A stretch of DNA of 64,000 nucleotides from Terrabacter terrigena (lineage in GTDB: Bacteria > Actinomycetota > Actinomycetes > Actinomycetales > Dermatophilaceae): positions 1-64,000 of the forward strand of contig NZ_JBHTKH010000007.1 in assembly GCF_042676085.1 (NCBI RefSeq), in the 5' to 3' direction. The position numbers and the translations under genes were made by a program. The stretch's first letter is position 1, and each line of letters begins with the position of its first letter. This document shows, one piece after another, positions 1 to 7,323 of this stretch. The notes below the pieces were generated by a model. That model saw only the letters and a list, made by a program, of their open reading frames with translations. It searched no databases and had not been told where the DNA came from.

Positions 1-81
1 GTGGCGGCCGTGGCGGCCGTGGCGGCCGTGGCGGCCGTGGCGGCCGTGGCGCCCGGGGCGGCCGTGGCGCCCGGGGCGGCC
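1..81. repeat. 9-base tandem repeat inside a coding region
   Basis: Five perfect copies of GTGGCGGCC fill 1-45. Two copies of an 18-base derivative (GTGGCGCCC followed by GGGGCGGCC) fill 46-81. The repeat starts at the window edge, so its full length is unknown. The unit is a multiple of three and lies in frame in the minus-strand oxidoreductase gene, where it encodes Ala-Ala-Thr and Pro-Gly-Ala repeats. Copy number can therefore change without breaking the frame. Confidence 0.9.
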
Positions 82-1073
82 GAACCCGCTGAGCGCGCCG
101 ACGCGATGCGCCGCTTGGCCACGGTGCCGAGGAACGGCGTACGCGAGGGGCCGTGCCGGTTGCCGTCCCACGGCGCCGGCATCGACCCGCCCTCACCCGC
201 GCTGGGGGCGGCCTTGCGGTCGGCGCGCGTCGCGTAGACGAGGGGGGCTCCCGGGCGCACGGCCTCGTCGGGGTCGACCACGAACGGCTGGGGGGTCACC
301 CGCACGTCGAGCTCGCGGGCGATGCGCCGCGCCTCGGCCGGCGAGTCGGCCGCGACGACCGCGATCGGCTGCCCCGCCCAGCGCACCCGCCGGTCGCCGG
401 TGCCCTCCCGGGCCAGCAGGTCGACGCCGACGACGCCCGCCGGGAAGGTGACCGGCCCCACGATGCCGGCGGCGACGTCCGAACGACGGAACGCGGCATG
501 CAGCATGCCGGGAAGGCTGACGTCGGTCGTGTAGACCGCCGAGCCGGTGACCTTGGCGGGTGCGTCGACCCGCTCGACCGTGCCGGCGCCGCCGTCGTGC
601 TCGCCGCGGCAGGCAGCGGCGACGGCGCGGTAGATGCCCTCGTAGGCGCCGCACCGGCAGAGGTGTCCGGCCAACGCGTCGGCGATCGTCTCGCGGTCCG
701 GCTCGTCGGTGCCGTGCTCGGTGCGCCAACGGTCATGGAAGGCGACGGCGCCGACGACGAATCCCGGTGTGCAGTAACCACATTGGAGCCCGTCGTGGTG
801 CGCGAACGCACGCTGCACCGGGTGCAGCTCGTCGCCGTCGGCGAGACCCTCGACCGTGGTGACGCTGGCGTCGCGCAGCCTCGTGGCCGGGGTGAGGCAA
901 CCGAGCACCGGCTCACCGTCGACGAGCATGGTGCACGCCCCGCACACCCCGCTGCCGCAGACGAGCTTCGTGCCGGTCAGGCCGAGCCGGTCGCGCACGA
1001 CGTCGACCGCTGCCTCGGTGCCGGCGACCTCGACGACCCGCGACTCGTCGTTGACCGTGGTGGTGAGCTGCAT
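1..1073 (-). CDS. Xanthine dehydrogenase/aldehyde oxidase, [2Fe-2S] domains fused to Moco domain (partial)
   Basis: The frame is open from the ATG at 1073 to the left edge (357 codons seen). Residues 1-80 look like a plant-type [2Fe-2S] domain (CGSGVCGAC, Cys 39, 44, 47, 59). Residues 85-150 form the second [2Fe-2S] domain (CGYC at 98-101, CRC at 139-141). From about residue 170 the sequence continues without a stop into the a/b hammerhead domain of the molybdopterin subunit (KVTGSAVYTTDV). The small and large subunits are thus fused, as in aldehyde oxidoreductases of the Mop type. After the hammerhead start comes a Gly/Ser/Pro-rich stretch and an Ala-Ala-Thr repeat that I do not know from the family. 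The molybdenum domain lies outside the window. Substrate is unknown; purine or aldehyde oxidation is inferred from family only. Confidence 0.88.
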   Translation of the reverse strand, partial: MQLTTTVNDESRVVEVAGTEAAVDVVRDRLGLTGTKLVCGSGVCGACTMLVDGEPVLGCLTPATRLRDASVTTVEGLADGDELHPVQRAFAHHDGLQCGYCTPGFVVGAVAFHDRWRTEHGTDEPDRETIADALAGHLCRCGAYEGIYRAVAAACRGEHDGGAGTVERVDAPAKVTGSAVYTTDVSLPGMLHAAFRRSDVAAGIVGPVTFPAGVVGVDLLAREGTGDRRVRWAGQPIAVVAADSPAEARRIARELDVRVTPQPFVVDPDEAVRPGAPLVYATRADRKAAPSAGEGGSMPAPWDGNRHGPSRTPFLGTVAKRRIASARSAGSAAPGATAAPGATAATAATAATAATAA

Positions 1074-1206
1074 GGCGCCTCCTCCGGCGGTGTCTCGGCA
1101 GGATGGCTCGAGACGGTCCAGTGGCGACGCTACCTCCGGACCGGCGCCGGGCGCGATGATGGCGTCAGGGCCCGTAGCGCGTGCCCGGGGACGAGGAGGC
1201 GCGGTC

Positions 1207-2142
1207 ATGCGGTTCGCAGTGCTGGGCACGGGCGGGATCGGCGGCTACTTCGGCGGACGTCTCGCGGCGTCCGGCCACGACGTCACCTTCGTCGCGCGAG
1301 GTGCGCACCTCGAGGCGATCCGCGGCCGGGGCCTGCAGGTGGCGAGCGTCGCCGGCGACTTCACGGTGCACCAGGCGACGGCCACCGACGACCCGACGAC
1401 GGTCGGGGAGGTCGACGCGGTGCTGCTCGCCGTCAAGACGTGGCAGCTGGCTCCGGTGCTCGAGACGCTGCCCTCGCTGGTCGGGGCCGCCACGGCCGTG
1501 GTCACGACGCAGAACGGCGTGGAGGCACCCGAGCAGGTCGCCGCCGTCGTCGGGAGGGGCGCGGTGCTGCCGGGCATCGCCAAGATCTTCGCCTTCATCG
1601 ACGGCCCCGGAAGAGTCACGCATGCCGGCGGCCCCGCGTCGCTGGCCTTCGACGAGTGGGAGCCTCGTCCCGGCGGCCCCTCGCAACGGGTCGCCCGGCT
1701 GCGCGAGGCCGTCTCGGCCTCGGGTGCGGTGTCGCCGGTGCCGGACGACATCTGGGCCGAGCTGTGGTCGAAGATGCTCTTCGTCGTGCCGTTCGGGGGC
1801 CTCGGAGCCGCCCTCGCCGCCACCCTCGGCGAGCTGCGCGGCGACCCGGCCCGTCGGGGACTGCTCCAGGACGCGATGCGCGAGGTCGAGGCGGTGGCCC
1901 GGGCACGCGGCATCCGGCTGCCCGAGAAGGTCGTCGACGGCACGATGGCGTTCGTCGACGACCAGCCCGCCGATGCCACCACCTCTCTCCAGCGTGACCT
2001 GCTCGAGGGCCGTCGCTCGGAGCTGGACGCCTGGACGGGCGCGGTGGTGCGCCTCGCCGCCGAGTCGGGCGTCGACGCACCGCTGCACCGCCTCCTGCTC
2101 GAGGTGCTCAGGAGCCGTCACCCGGACGCGCTGTCCGGTTGA
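1207..2142 (+). CDS. panE: 2-dehydropantoate 2-reductase (ketopantoate reductase)
   Basis: This 311-residue protein is a typical PanE/ApbA-fold reductase, which reduces ketopantoate to pantoate with NADPH in pantothenate synthesis. The N-terminus has the dinucleotide-binding motif LGTGGIGGYFGG. VLLAVKTWQ carries the conserved Lys after the Rossmann fold, and VTTQNGVE matches the conserved Gln-Asn-Gly-Val segment. WSKMLFVVPF fits the conserved helix of the C-terminal domain. The ATG at 1207 follows a GAGGAGG ribosome site. Several actinobacterial paralogues carry only the fold and have other substrates, so the exact reaction is inferred. It is divergent from the oxidoreductase upstream. Confidence 0.85.
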   Translation: MRFAVLGTGGIGGYFGGRLAASGHDVTFVARGAHLEAIRGRGLQVASVAGDFTVHQATATDDPTTVGEVDAVLLAVKTWQLAPVLETLPSLVGAATAVVTTQNGVEAPEQVAAVVGRGAVLPGIAKIFAFIDGPGRVTHAGGPASLAFDEWEPRPGGPSQRVARLREAVSASGAVSPVPDDIWAELWSKMLFVVPFGGLGAALAATLGELRGDPARRGLLQDAMREVEAVARARGIRLPEKVVDGTMAFVDDQPADATTSLQRDLLEGRRSELDAWTGAVVRLAAESGVDAPLHRLLLEVLRSRHPDALSG

Positions 2143-2178
2143 GCGGCGGCCCGCGGAGGCGATGACCGCAGGGCGCGG

Positions 2179-3033
2179 TCAGAGGTCGGGGCGGCAGCCC
2201 CCGCGACCGAGGATCGCGAGTCCGCGGCGGTCACCGTCAGCCGGCCCGTCGACGGCGCCCCCCGACTCGGACATGAGCTGCGAACCGTCGGAGACGTGGT
2301 TGAGCCCGATCACGTGTCCGATCTCGTGCTCGACCACCGCCCTCGCCGAGTCGTGGCGGCCGGCTCGCAGCAGCGCGGTCATGGCGTCGCGGTCGAGCCA
2401 GACCGAGCCGGAGACGTAGACGAGCACGCCGTCGTCGGCCGCGCGCGGCGTGCTGCCGCCGAGCCCGATCGTGCCGCCGGCGAGCCGCGGGATCTGGTCG
2501 GGCGTCGCGAAGGAGATGTAGACCGGCGCCCAGCGGTCGCCGTAGCGGTCGGGCTGGTAGGGATCCCGGTCGGGCGTCGGCGGCTCGTCGGTGAGGCCGT
2601 CGTCGACGAAACGCAGGCCGCTCGCCTCCGACATCGTCGCCACGGCCTCGTGCACGAGCGCGTCACCGCCCTCGGGGAGGCCGACCGTGCTCGTCGTGAA
2701 GTGGATCGGCCGGCACGGGTCGTACGCGACCGGCTCGGTGCCGTCGGCCTGCATCCGCATGAACGTGTAGCCGCCGCGGCCGCCGGGGGTCGCCGGGGGC
2801 GCACCGAGCGGGGCCTGCGCGGCACCGATGCCGGCGGGCGGCGCATCGGCCCCGAGCCCGAGGCGCGAGTCGAACGGCCGCGCCTGCCACCACCACACCG
2901 GCAGCGCCACGACGAGCAGCGCCATCACCACCAGCCCGAGCCAGCGTGGCCGGCGGGCGTTCCGGGCCTCCGCCCGGTGTCGACCCGGTGGCCGGGCAGC
3001 GCGGACGAGAGGCCCCTGAACCATGTCCTGCAT
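2179..3033 (-). CDS. Membrane-anchored metzincin-like zinc peptidase
   Basis: About 284 residues if started at the ATG at 3033 (another ATG at 3024 is equally possible). One membrane segment near the N-terminus (LGLVVMALLVVALPVWWW) is followed by a Pro/Gly-rich linker and an extracytoplasmic domain. Near the C-terminus the motif HEIGHVIGLNH matches HExxHxxGxxH, the zinc site of metzincin-type matrixin/astacin peptidases. SQLMSESGG downstream could supply the Met-turn. These features predict a surface zinc protease of unknown target. It is convergent with the ketopantoate reductase gene, with 36 bases between the two stop codons. Confidence 0.75.
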   Translation of the reverse strand: MQDMVQGPLVRAARPPGRHRAEARNARRPRWLGLVVMALLVVALPVWWWQARPFDSRLGLGADAPPAGIGAAQAPLGAPPATPGGRGGYTFMRMQADGTEPVAYDPCRPIHFTTSTVGLPEGGDALVHEAVATMSEASGLRFVDDGLTDEPPTPDRDPYQPDRYGDRWAPVYISFATPDQIPRLAGGTIGLGGSTPRAADDGVLVYVSGSVWLDRDAMTALLRAGRHDSARAVVEHEIGHVIGLNHVSDGSQLMSESGGAVDGPADGDRRGLAILGRGGCRPDL

Positions 3034-3174
3034 GCTGCCGTGAACCGCCCGTCCTGTCGCCTCGAGACCCGTCCACCCCCGAGACCAGGAGGCCGGTGGA
3101 CGGGTCCGCCTGTCCCGTACCCCGTGGACGGCCACCTCAGGCGCCCACACGTGCGTGGGCTAGGTTCGGCGCTC

Positions 3175-3882
3175 GTGAACTGGTTCGAGGCAGTACATGA
3201 CCGGGCGGTCCCGGCGACCGGCGACGTCGCCCTGGTGGCACCCCGCCTCGTCGTGGTGCTCGCCGTCGCCCTGGTGCTCATCGTCGTCGAGCCGCTCTGG
3301 CGCGTGGTGCGCCTCGCCGTGACGCTCGTCCACGAGCTCGGGCACGCCGTCGTCGGAGTGCTCGTCGGGCGGCAGTTCACTGGCTTCGTGCTGCGGGGCG
3401 ACATGTCGGGGCACGCCGTCACCCGGGGTCCCGTACGCGGCCCCGGACGGGTCGCGTCGACGTGGGCCGGCTACCCGATGCCCGCGCTGCTCGGCGCCGC
3501 CATGGTGTGGGCGGCCGGGCGCGGCTGGGCGGCGCCGATGGTCACCGCGGGCCTCGCCGTGCTGCTCTTCGCCCTGGTCCGGGTGCGTTCGGCGCTGACG
3601 GTGCTGGTCATGGCCGTCGCCATCGTGGGCTCTGCCGCGCTGTGGTGGTGGCGCGACGACGCCCTGCAGCCGCAGGTCCTCGTCGGGCTCGGTGTGGTGC
3701 TGCTCGTCGGCGCCTGGCGTCACCTCGGGGCCGTGCTCAAGGACCGCAGCCGCGGCAGCGACCCGGGAGTCCTCACCTCGCTCACGCGCCTGCCCCGCGC
3801 CGTCTGGAACGGCTCGTTCGTCGTGGTGTGCGCCCTGGCGACGTGGCTCGTCGTCAGCGAGATGGTCGCCACCCTCGCCTGA
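3175..3882 (+). CDS. M50-like integral membrane metalloprotease
   Basis: 235 residues starting at the GTG at 3175. The motif HELGHAVVG (HExxH) lies in a membrane segment close to the N-terminus, and about five further hydrophobic stretches follow. This is the layout of short M50B-family proteins found widely in actinobacteria, which lack a PDZ domain. A second zinc ligand of the Asp-Gly type is not obvious. A TAGGTT hexamer at 3161-3166 ends eight bases before the start codon, which would fit a leaderless transcript. Role unknown; intramembrane cleavage is inferred from the motif only. Confidence 0.75.
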   Translation: MNWFEAVHDRAVPATGDVALVAPRLVVVLAVALVLIVVEPLWRVVRLAVTLVHELGHAVVGVLVGRQFTGFVLRGDMSGHAVTRGPVRGPGRVASTWAGYPMPALLGAAMVWAAGRGWAAPMVTAGLAVLLFALVRVRSALTVLVMAVAIVGSAALWWWRDDALQPQVLVGLGVVLLVGAWRHLGAVLKDRSRGSDPGVLTSLTRLPRAVWNGSFVVVCALATWLVVSEMVATLA

Positions 3883-3943
3883 CCCGTCGGAGACCGCGCC
3901 CCCGCGCCGCACCTCCCGCCCGGGGGCCACGCCCCGACGGCGG

Positions 3944-4603
3944 TCAGTTCAGGCTGAACGGCGGCACGGACGGTGGGGCGACCGCGCCCAGAGCCGAGGC
4001 GAACTCGCTCTCACGCCGCACGAGCCTGAGCCCCAGGCGCAGGCGTGACTCGGTGTCGGTGCACTCGAGGAGGCGCTGACGGTCGGCCACGTCGAGGCTG
4101 ACGGTGTCGGGCACGGCATACGCGAGCATGCGGGGGTCGTCCGGCAGCTCGTCCGGCTCGGGCTCCGTGCCCAGCGACGCGGCGAACGCGACGAGCTCGG
4201 TGCGCAGCGCGGTGGCGAGCTCGGCGACCCTCGGCACGTCGCCGTCGGCCTCGTCGAGCCACGTGACGCGCGCCGTCGCGTAGGGGGTGCCCGCGTCGTC
4301 GTCGATGGCGTCCAGGCGGAAGCGGTCGGTGCCCTCGGACACGACGAAGAACCGCTCACCCTCCAGGGCGGCCGCCTGGGTCAGCAGAGCCCCGCACCCG
4401 ACGGGGTGCAGAGCCTTGACCGCATCGTCGCCGACCTCGTAACCCTCGCGGATCGCGACGACTCCGAATACTGGTGACCGCTCGTCCTGACCGTCGATCA
4501 GGTCATGGAGCAGCTGGACGTAGCGCGGCTCGAAGATCTGCAGCGGCAGCCGCGCCCCGGGCATGAGCACCGTGGCGAGCGGGAAGATCGGCAGGGTCGC
4601 CAT
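3944..4603 (-). CDS. LON peptidase substrate-binding (LonN) domain protein
   Basis: The 219-residue protein begins MATLPIFPLATVLMPG and continues LPLQIFEPRY, the start typical of stand-alone Lon N-terminal-domain proteins. There is no AAA module and no protease domain. Such proteins are thought to bind unfolded peptides, but their cellular job is not settled. The body contains the usual LPVGCG-like and FFVVSEGTDRFRL segments of the domain. The last 60 residues are helical. It follows the kinase gene by 29 bases in the same direction, so they may share a transcript. Confidence 0.85.
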   Translation of the reverse strand: MATLPIFPLATVLMPGARLPLQIFEPRYVQLLHDLIDGQDERSPVFGVVAIREGYEVGDDAVKALHPVGCGALLTQAAALEGERFFVVSEGTDRFRLDAIDDDAGTPYATARVTWLDEADGDVPRVAELATALRTELVAFAASLGTEPEPDELPDDPRMLAYAVPDTVSLDVADRQRLLECTDTESRLRLGLRLVRRESEFASALGAVAPPSVPPFSLN

Positions 4604-4632
4604 CCCGCCAGCCTAGGCGCGCGGGCAGCCGG

Positions 4633-5772
4633 TCAGGCCCCGCGGGCGGAGTCCTCGCGGTCGGACCGGAGCGGCGTCGGGGCCGGCGTTGCCATCGCCT
4701 GGGTCGCGGCGAGCTCGGCGTCCTCGCCGGCGCTGCCGGCGCTTCCGGCGGTGCCCGAGCCGACGGTCGCGTTGCCGTTCGAGTGCCCGACCTCCTCGGC
4801 CAGCTCCTCGACGTTCTCGATCATGTCGGCAGGAGCACCGTTGATCGCGGTCGCGAGGCCCAGCGCGAGACCGCGCAGCTCCTGGTCACCCATGCCGAGG
4901 CGAACGGCGACAGTGGCTGCGTTGGCGGGCCGCTGCTCCGGGTCCTTCTCCAGGCACTCGGTGATGAGCTCGCGGAGGTCTTCCGGCACGGTGTCCGGCA
5001 GCGGCGGCGGCGGCTCGTTGACGTGGCTCAGCGCGGTCGCGATCGGCGTGCCACGGTCGAAGGGTCGCTGGCCGACGAGCATCTCGTGGGCGACGACGCC
5101 GAGGGCGTAGAGGTCGCTCGCGCCGGTCGCCGCGTGGCCGAGGGCCTGCTCGGGACTGATGTAGTTGGGCGTGCCCAGCATCTCGCCGTGCTGCGTGTGA
5201 CCGGAGGCATCCAGCGCGCGGGCGATGCCGAAGTCGGTGAGCTTCACCAGCCCGTCCTCGCGCACCATGATGTTCGCCGGCTTGATGTCGCGGTGCACGA
5301 CGCGGGCCTCGTGCGCGACGCCGAGGGCCAGAGCCGCCTGACCCATGATCGAGCGCACCTCGTGCGGCGGCAGGGGGCCACGCTTGTTGAGGATCGCCGA
5401 GAGCGGCTCGCCCTCGACGAGCTCCATGACCAGGAAGGCGAGACCGTCGTCCTCGCCGTAGTCGAAGACGGTCGCGATGTTGGTGTGCATGAGGCCTGCG
5501 GAGTGCACGGCCTCGTCGCGGAACCGCAGGGCGAAGAGCCGCTCGTGGTCGGTGTCGGGGCGCATGACCTTGATCGCCACGTTGCGCTGCAGCACGTCGT
5601 CGGTGCCACGCCACACGTCGGCCATGCCGCCCGAGGCGATACGGCCCTCGAGGCGGTAACGGTCGCCGAGGACGAAGCCTTCCTGAAGACGGTTCATGAG
5701 AGGGGGCACCTGGGCCTTTCGGACGGAAGGTGCGCGTCGTGTGACATCTGAGAGGCCTTCGTCAGCGGTCAT
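4633..5772 (-). CDS. Soluble Ser/Thr protein kinase (Hanks type)
   Basis: The kinase domain begins at RYRLEGRIASGG (Gly-rich loop). VAIKVM provides the ATP-binding Lys, HRDIKPANI the catalytic loop, LTDFGIAR the magnesium loop and GTPNYISPEQ the activation-segment end. After the kinase domain there is no membrane segment and no PASTA repeat, only an acidic, Ala/Thr-rich tail. The enzyme should therefore be cytosolic. Starts at 5772, 5802 or 5697 are all possible; I chose 5772 (379 residues) because the stretch before MNRLQEG still looks coding. No PknA lies in the right-hand pknB operon, so this kinase may fill a related role. That is speculation. Confidence 0.88.
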   Translation of the reverse strand: MTADEGLSDVTRRAPSVRKAQVPPLMNRLQEGFVLGDRYRLEGRIASGGMADVWRGTDDVLQRNVAIKVMRPDTDHERLFALRFRDEAVHSAGLMHTNIATVFDYGEDDGLAFLVMELVEGEPLSAILNKRGPLPPHEVRSIMGQAALALGVAHEARVVHRDIKPANIMVREDGLVKLTDFGIARALDASGHTQHGEMLGTPNYISPEQALGHAATGASDLYALGVVAHEMLVGQRPFDRGTPIATALSHVNEPPPPLPDTVPEDLRELITECLEKDPEQRPANAATVAVRLGMGDQELRGLALGLATAINGAPADMIENVEELAEEVGHSNGNATVGSGTAGSAGSAGEDAELAATQAMATPAPTPLRSDREDSARGA

Positions 5773-5950
5773 CGTACGGGACCCAACGGTTGGATCGAGC
5801 ATTCGTAGACCAGTCGTGGGATTGGTCTGTGTGGTGGCCGACCCCCGGGCCATGGCTCACGCCTACATACCCCTGTGCCGCCGCTGCGAACCACCCGGCG
5901 GCACGACTTTCGCCGGTTCGGAACCCTCGGCACGCACGCGCACGACATGA

Positions 5951-5983
5951 CCCGGCGACATACGGGAGGCGTATGCCGCCGGG
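5951..5983 (-). terminator. Hairpin between secreted protein and kinase genes
   Basis: CCCGGCGACATAC (5951-5963) pairs with GTATGCCGCCGGG (5971-5983) with one mismatch around a 7-base loop. It lies about 70 bases downstream of the stop of the small secreted protein on the minus strand, where a terminator is expected. No T-run follows, so it may be a factor-independent GC hairpin or only a spacer structure. It sits in the 280-base gap between the two genes. The right arm contains the octamer that recurs through this window. Confidence 0.5.
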
Positions 5984-6052
5984 TCGGGTGGGAGTCGTCG
6001 CTGCCGGCGCATGGGGCCGGCAGCTGCCGTCGACCCGTTGCGGTCAGGCGCG

Positions 6053-6475
6053 TCAGGCGGGCCGGGCCGGCCTGCGCCGGCTCGCGGCCACCAGGGCGAC
6101 GCCGCCGGCGAGCACGGCCGCGGTCGCCGCGCCGATGCCGACCACCGGGAGGTTGGTCGGCTCCCCGAGCGGGACCTTGATCTTCGGGGTCGCAGGTGCG
6201 ACCGGTGTGGCGGGGATCCCGCGCTCGGCGACGTTCGCAGAGCCCGTGAGGCTCTGCTTGGGGAAGAGCCTGGCCTCGCGGCACTCGACGATCGAGCCAC
6301 CGCCCATGTAGGTGCACTCGGTCGCGGCCGGCGGCACGGGCTTCGGGCTGGGCTCCCAGGGCTGCTGGGCCAGGGCTGGGCCGGCGAGGGCCAGCGAGAG
6401 CACAGCGGAGGCACCGAGGGCTGCCGCGGAGCGGCGGCCCAGGCCCGAGGACGTGGTGGAGGACTGACTGGACAT
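6053..6475 (-). CDS. Small secreted protein with C-terminal membrane anchor
   Basis: 140 residues from the ATG at 6475, which has an AAGGGAG ribosome site eight bases upstream. An N-terminal signal peptide ends near AGPALAQQ. A short mature domain with two Cys (ECTYMGGGSIVECREA) probably forms a disulphide. A Pro-rich spacer leads to NLPVVG, a hydrophobic helix and a terminal RRRPARP. This is the layout of a sortase substrate, but LPVVG is not a standard LPxTG or LAxTG site. It could equally be a plain type I membrane protein. I do not recognise the mature domain. Confidence 0.75.
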   Translation of the reverse strand: MSSQSSTTSSGLGRRSAAALGASAVLSLALAGPALAQQPWEPSPKPVPPAATECTYMGGGSIVECREARLFPKQSLTGSANVAERGIPATPVAPATPKIKVPLGEPTNLPVVGIGAATAAVLAGGVALVAASRRRPARPA

Positions 6476-6535
6476 GTGGCGCTCCCTTCTGAGTGGAGAG
6501 TGACCAGCGCCGGTCGCGCCTGACCGTGATCCCAT

Positions 6536-6792
6536 CCCCCTGGTGCCGCGCCGTCGGGAAGGTCCGTCGGGTCCGGCTGGTGGTGATCGAGCTGGGTGAC
6601 AGGAAGAGGTGCGCGCCGGGCCACAGATACCGGTCGCCTGCTCAAAAGGCGAGGTTGCGGGTTATCCCTGAGGACAAGCCCTGCCATGCCCGGCCAAGGC
6701 GGACGTTGCGGACCGGCTGGTCGTACCGCTGGTTGCGCGGGCCCGACAGTGAGAGGGCCCCGACCTTGGTAGGTCGGGGCCCTCTTCTCCAC
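6536..6792. other. Host intergenic spacer left of the prophage
   Basis: No convincing gene is seen. The stretch holds the presumed promoter of the secreted protein (reading left) and ends in the strong hairpin described separately. In the ancestral chromosome its right end would have been joined directly to the 3' end of the tRNA-Leu gene now found at 43910. Confidence 0.6.
6752..6785 (-). terminator. Intrinsic terminator, probably the original one of tRNA-Leu
   Basis: AGAGGGCCCCGACCT pairs with AGGTCGGGGCCCTCT around a 4-base loop (15-base stem). It lies seven bases outside attL. Without the prophage it would directly follow the tRNA-Leu gene, so I infer that it is the tRNA's original terminator. 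It is now separated from its gene by 37 kb. Confidence 0.8.
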
Positions 6793-6815
6793 GCGTGCGC
6801 GAGGGGGGATTTGAA
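6793..6815 (+). repeat. attL, left prophage attachment site
   Basis: This 23-base sequence is identical to 43907-43929 and corresponds to the 3' end of the tRNA-Leu gene (acceptor-stem strand and part of the T arm). The sequences diverge on both sides of the match, as expected for attachment-site halves. Confidence 0.92.
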
Positions 6816-6897
6816 TTCCTCTCAGCGCTCGTTTGCCGCCCTCCTCGCCGCGGGGCTGAGCACGGTAGGCGTTAGTGAACCGCAGTCGGAAGGGGTG

Positions 6898-7182
6898 TCA
6901 CGGTACCCCCGGGGTACGGCGCTCGTCCGTGGCATCTGAGGCGGCGGCGGCGCGCGACACCTCCACGTCGAGATGGGCGGTGGCGGCCTCGACGTCCTCA
7001 CCGATCGAGTAGCGACGGTTGACGGTGTCCGCGAGAACCAGTTGCACGGTGTCCGGGCGACTTTCGTCGAAGACCCAGAAGAGCTCATCCCCGGGGGAGA
7101 CACCCATCCTCGATGCGAACCGGGTGGGCAGCCTGAGCTGGAGCTTGGCACTCACCTTGAAGGGTCCGTCGATCGTCGCCAT
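6898..7182 (-). CDS. AbrB/SpoVT-like DNA-binding protein
   Basis: 94 residues. The N-terminal half (KLQLRLPTRFASRMGVSPGDELFWV) resembles the swapped-hairpin AbrB/MazE fold, in which a short protein dimerises to bind DNA. The C-terminal half is helical and ends in a disordered tail. No toxin gene overlaps it, so an antitoxin role is not supported. A TAGACT hexamer (7189-7194) ends six bases before the ATG, suggesting a leaderless transcript. Lying between attL and the lysis module, it is probably prophage cargo expressed in the lysogen. Confidence 0.65.
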   Translation of the reverse strand: MATIDGPFKVSAKLQLRLPTRFASRMGVSPGDELFWVFDESRPDTVQLVLADTVNRRYSIGEDVEAATAHLDVEVSRAAAASDATDERRTPGVP

Positions 7183-7204
7183 CGAACGAGTCTAGGTCGT
7201 TCCC

Positions 7205-7232
7205 TTACTTTCCTTGCCGAGTGGCGTACACT
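7205..7232 (+). promoter_or_regulatory. Candidate promoter for small RNA
   Basis: TTACTT (7205-7210) and TACACT (7227-7232) are separated by 16 bases. They point rightwards, away from the AbrB-like gene, with no protein gene in that direction before the terminator at 7280. Confidence 0.45.
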
Positions 7233-7238
7233 CGAGCT

Positions 7239-7309
7239 AAGGGCTGAACAGGACGCATGTCCTGGGTAGGCACTTTCCACCCCCCGGCCCACGGCCGGGG
7301 GGCCCTTTT
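7239..7309 (+). ncRNA. Candidate small RNA of about 70 nt
   Basis: Between the candidate promoter and a strong terminator there is a short stretch with no convincing reading frame. It contains a perfect 6-base-pair stem with a GCAT loop (7249-7264), then the terminator hairpin (7280-7302) followed by CCCTTTTA. A promoter, two hairpins and a T-run in 105 bases between two minus-strand genes suggest an independent plus-strand transcript. The transcript ends are guesses. Its target cannot be told from sequence; transcripts of the DUF3800 gene to the right would be a natural first candidate. Confidence 0.4.
7280..7309 (+). terminator. Intrinsic terminator, plus strand
   Basis: CCCCCCGGCC (7280-7289) pairs with GGCCGGGGGG (7293-7302) around a 3-base loop and is followed by CCCTTTTA. 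The T-run is on the plus strand, so it should stop rightward transcription. It may also shorten the 3' end of the DUF3800 transcript coming from the other side. Confidence 0.75.
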
Positions 7310-7323
7310 ATGTGGGCGGCTAC

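Noticed and set aside
1..81. CRISPR-like direct repeats
   Set aside because: The units are 9 bases with no spacers and lie in frame in a coding sequence.
153..1997. 614-residue plus-strand frame
   Set aside because: It is the mirror of the fused oxidoreductase and ketopantoate reductase genes; its translation is Arg/Gly/Ala-rich without domains, while the minus-strand frame shows clear iron-sulphur motifs.
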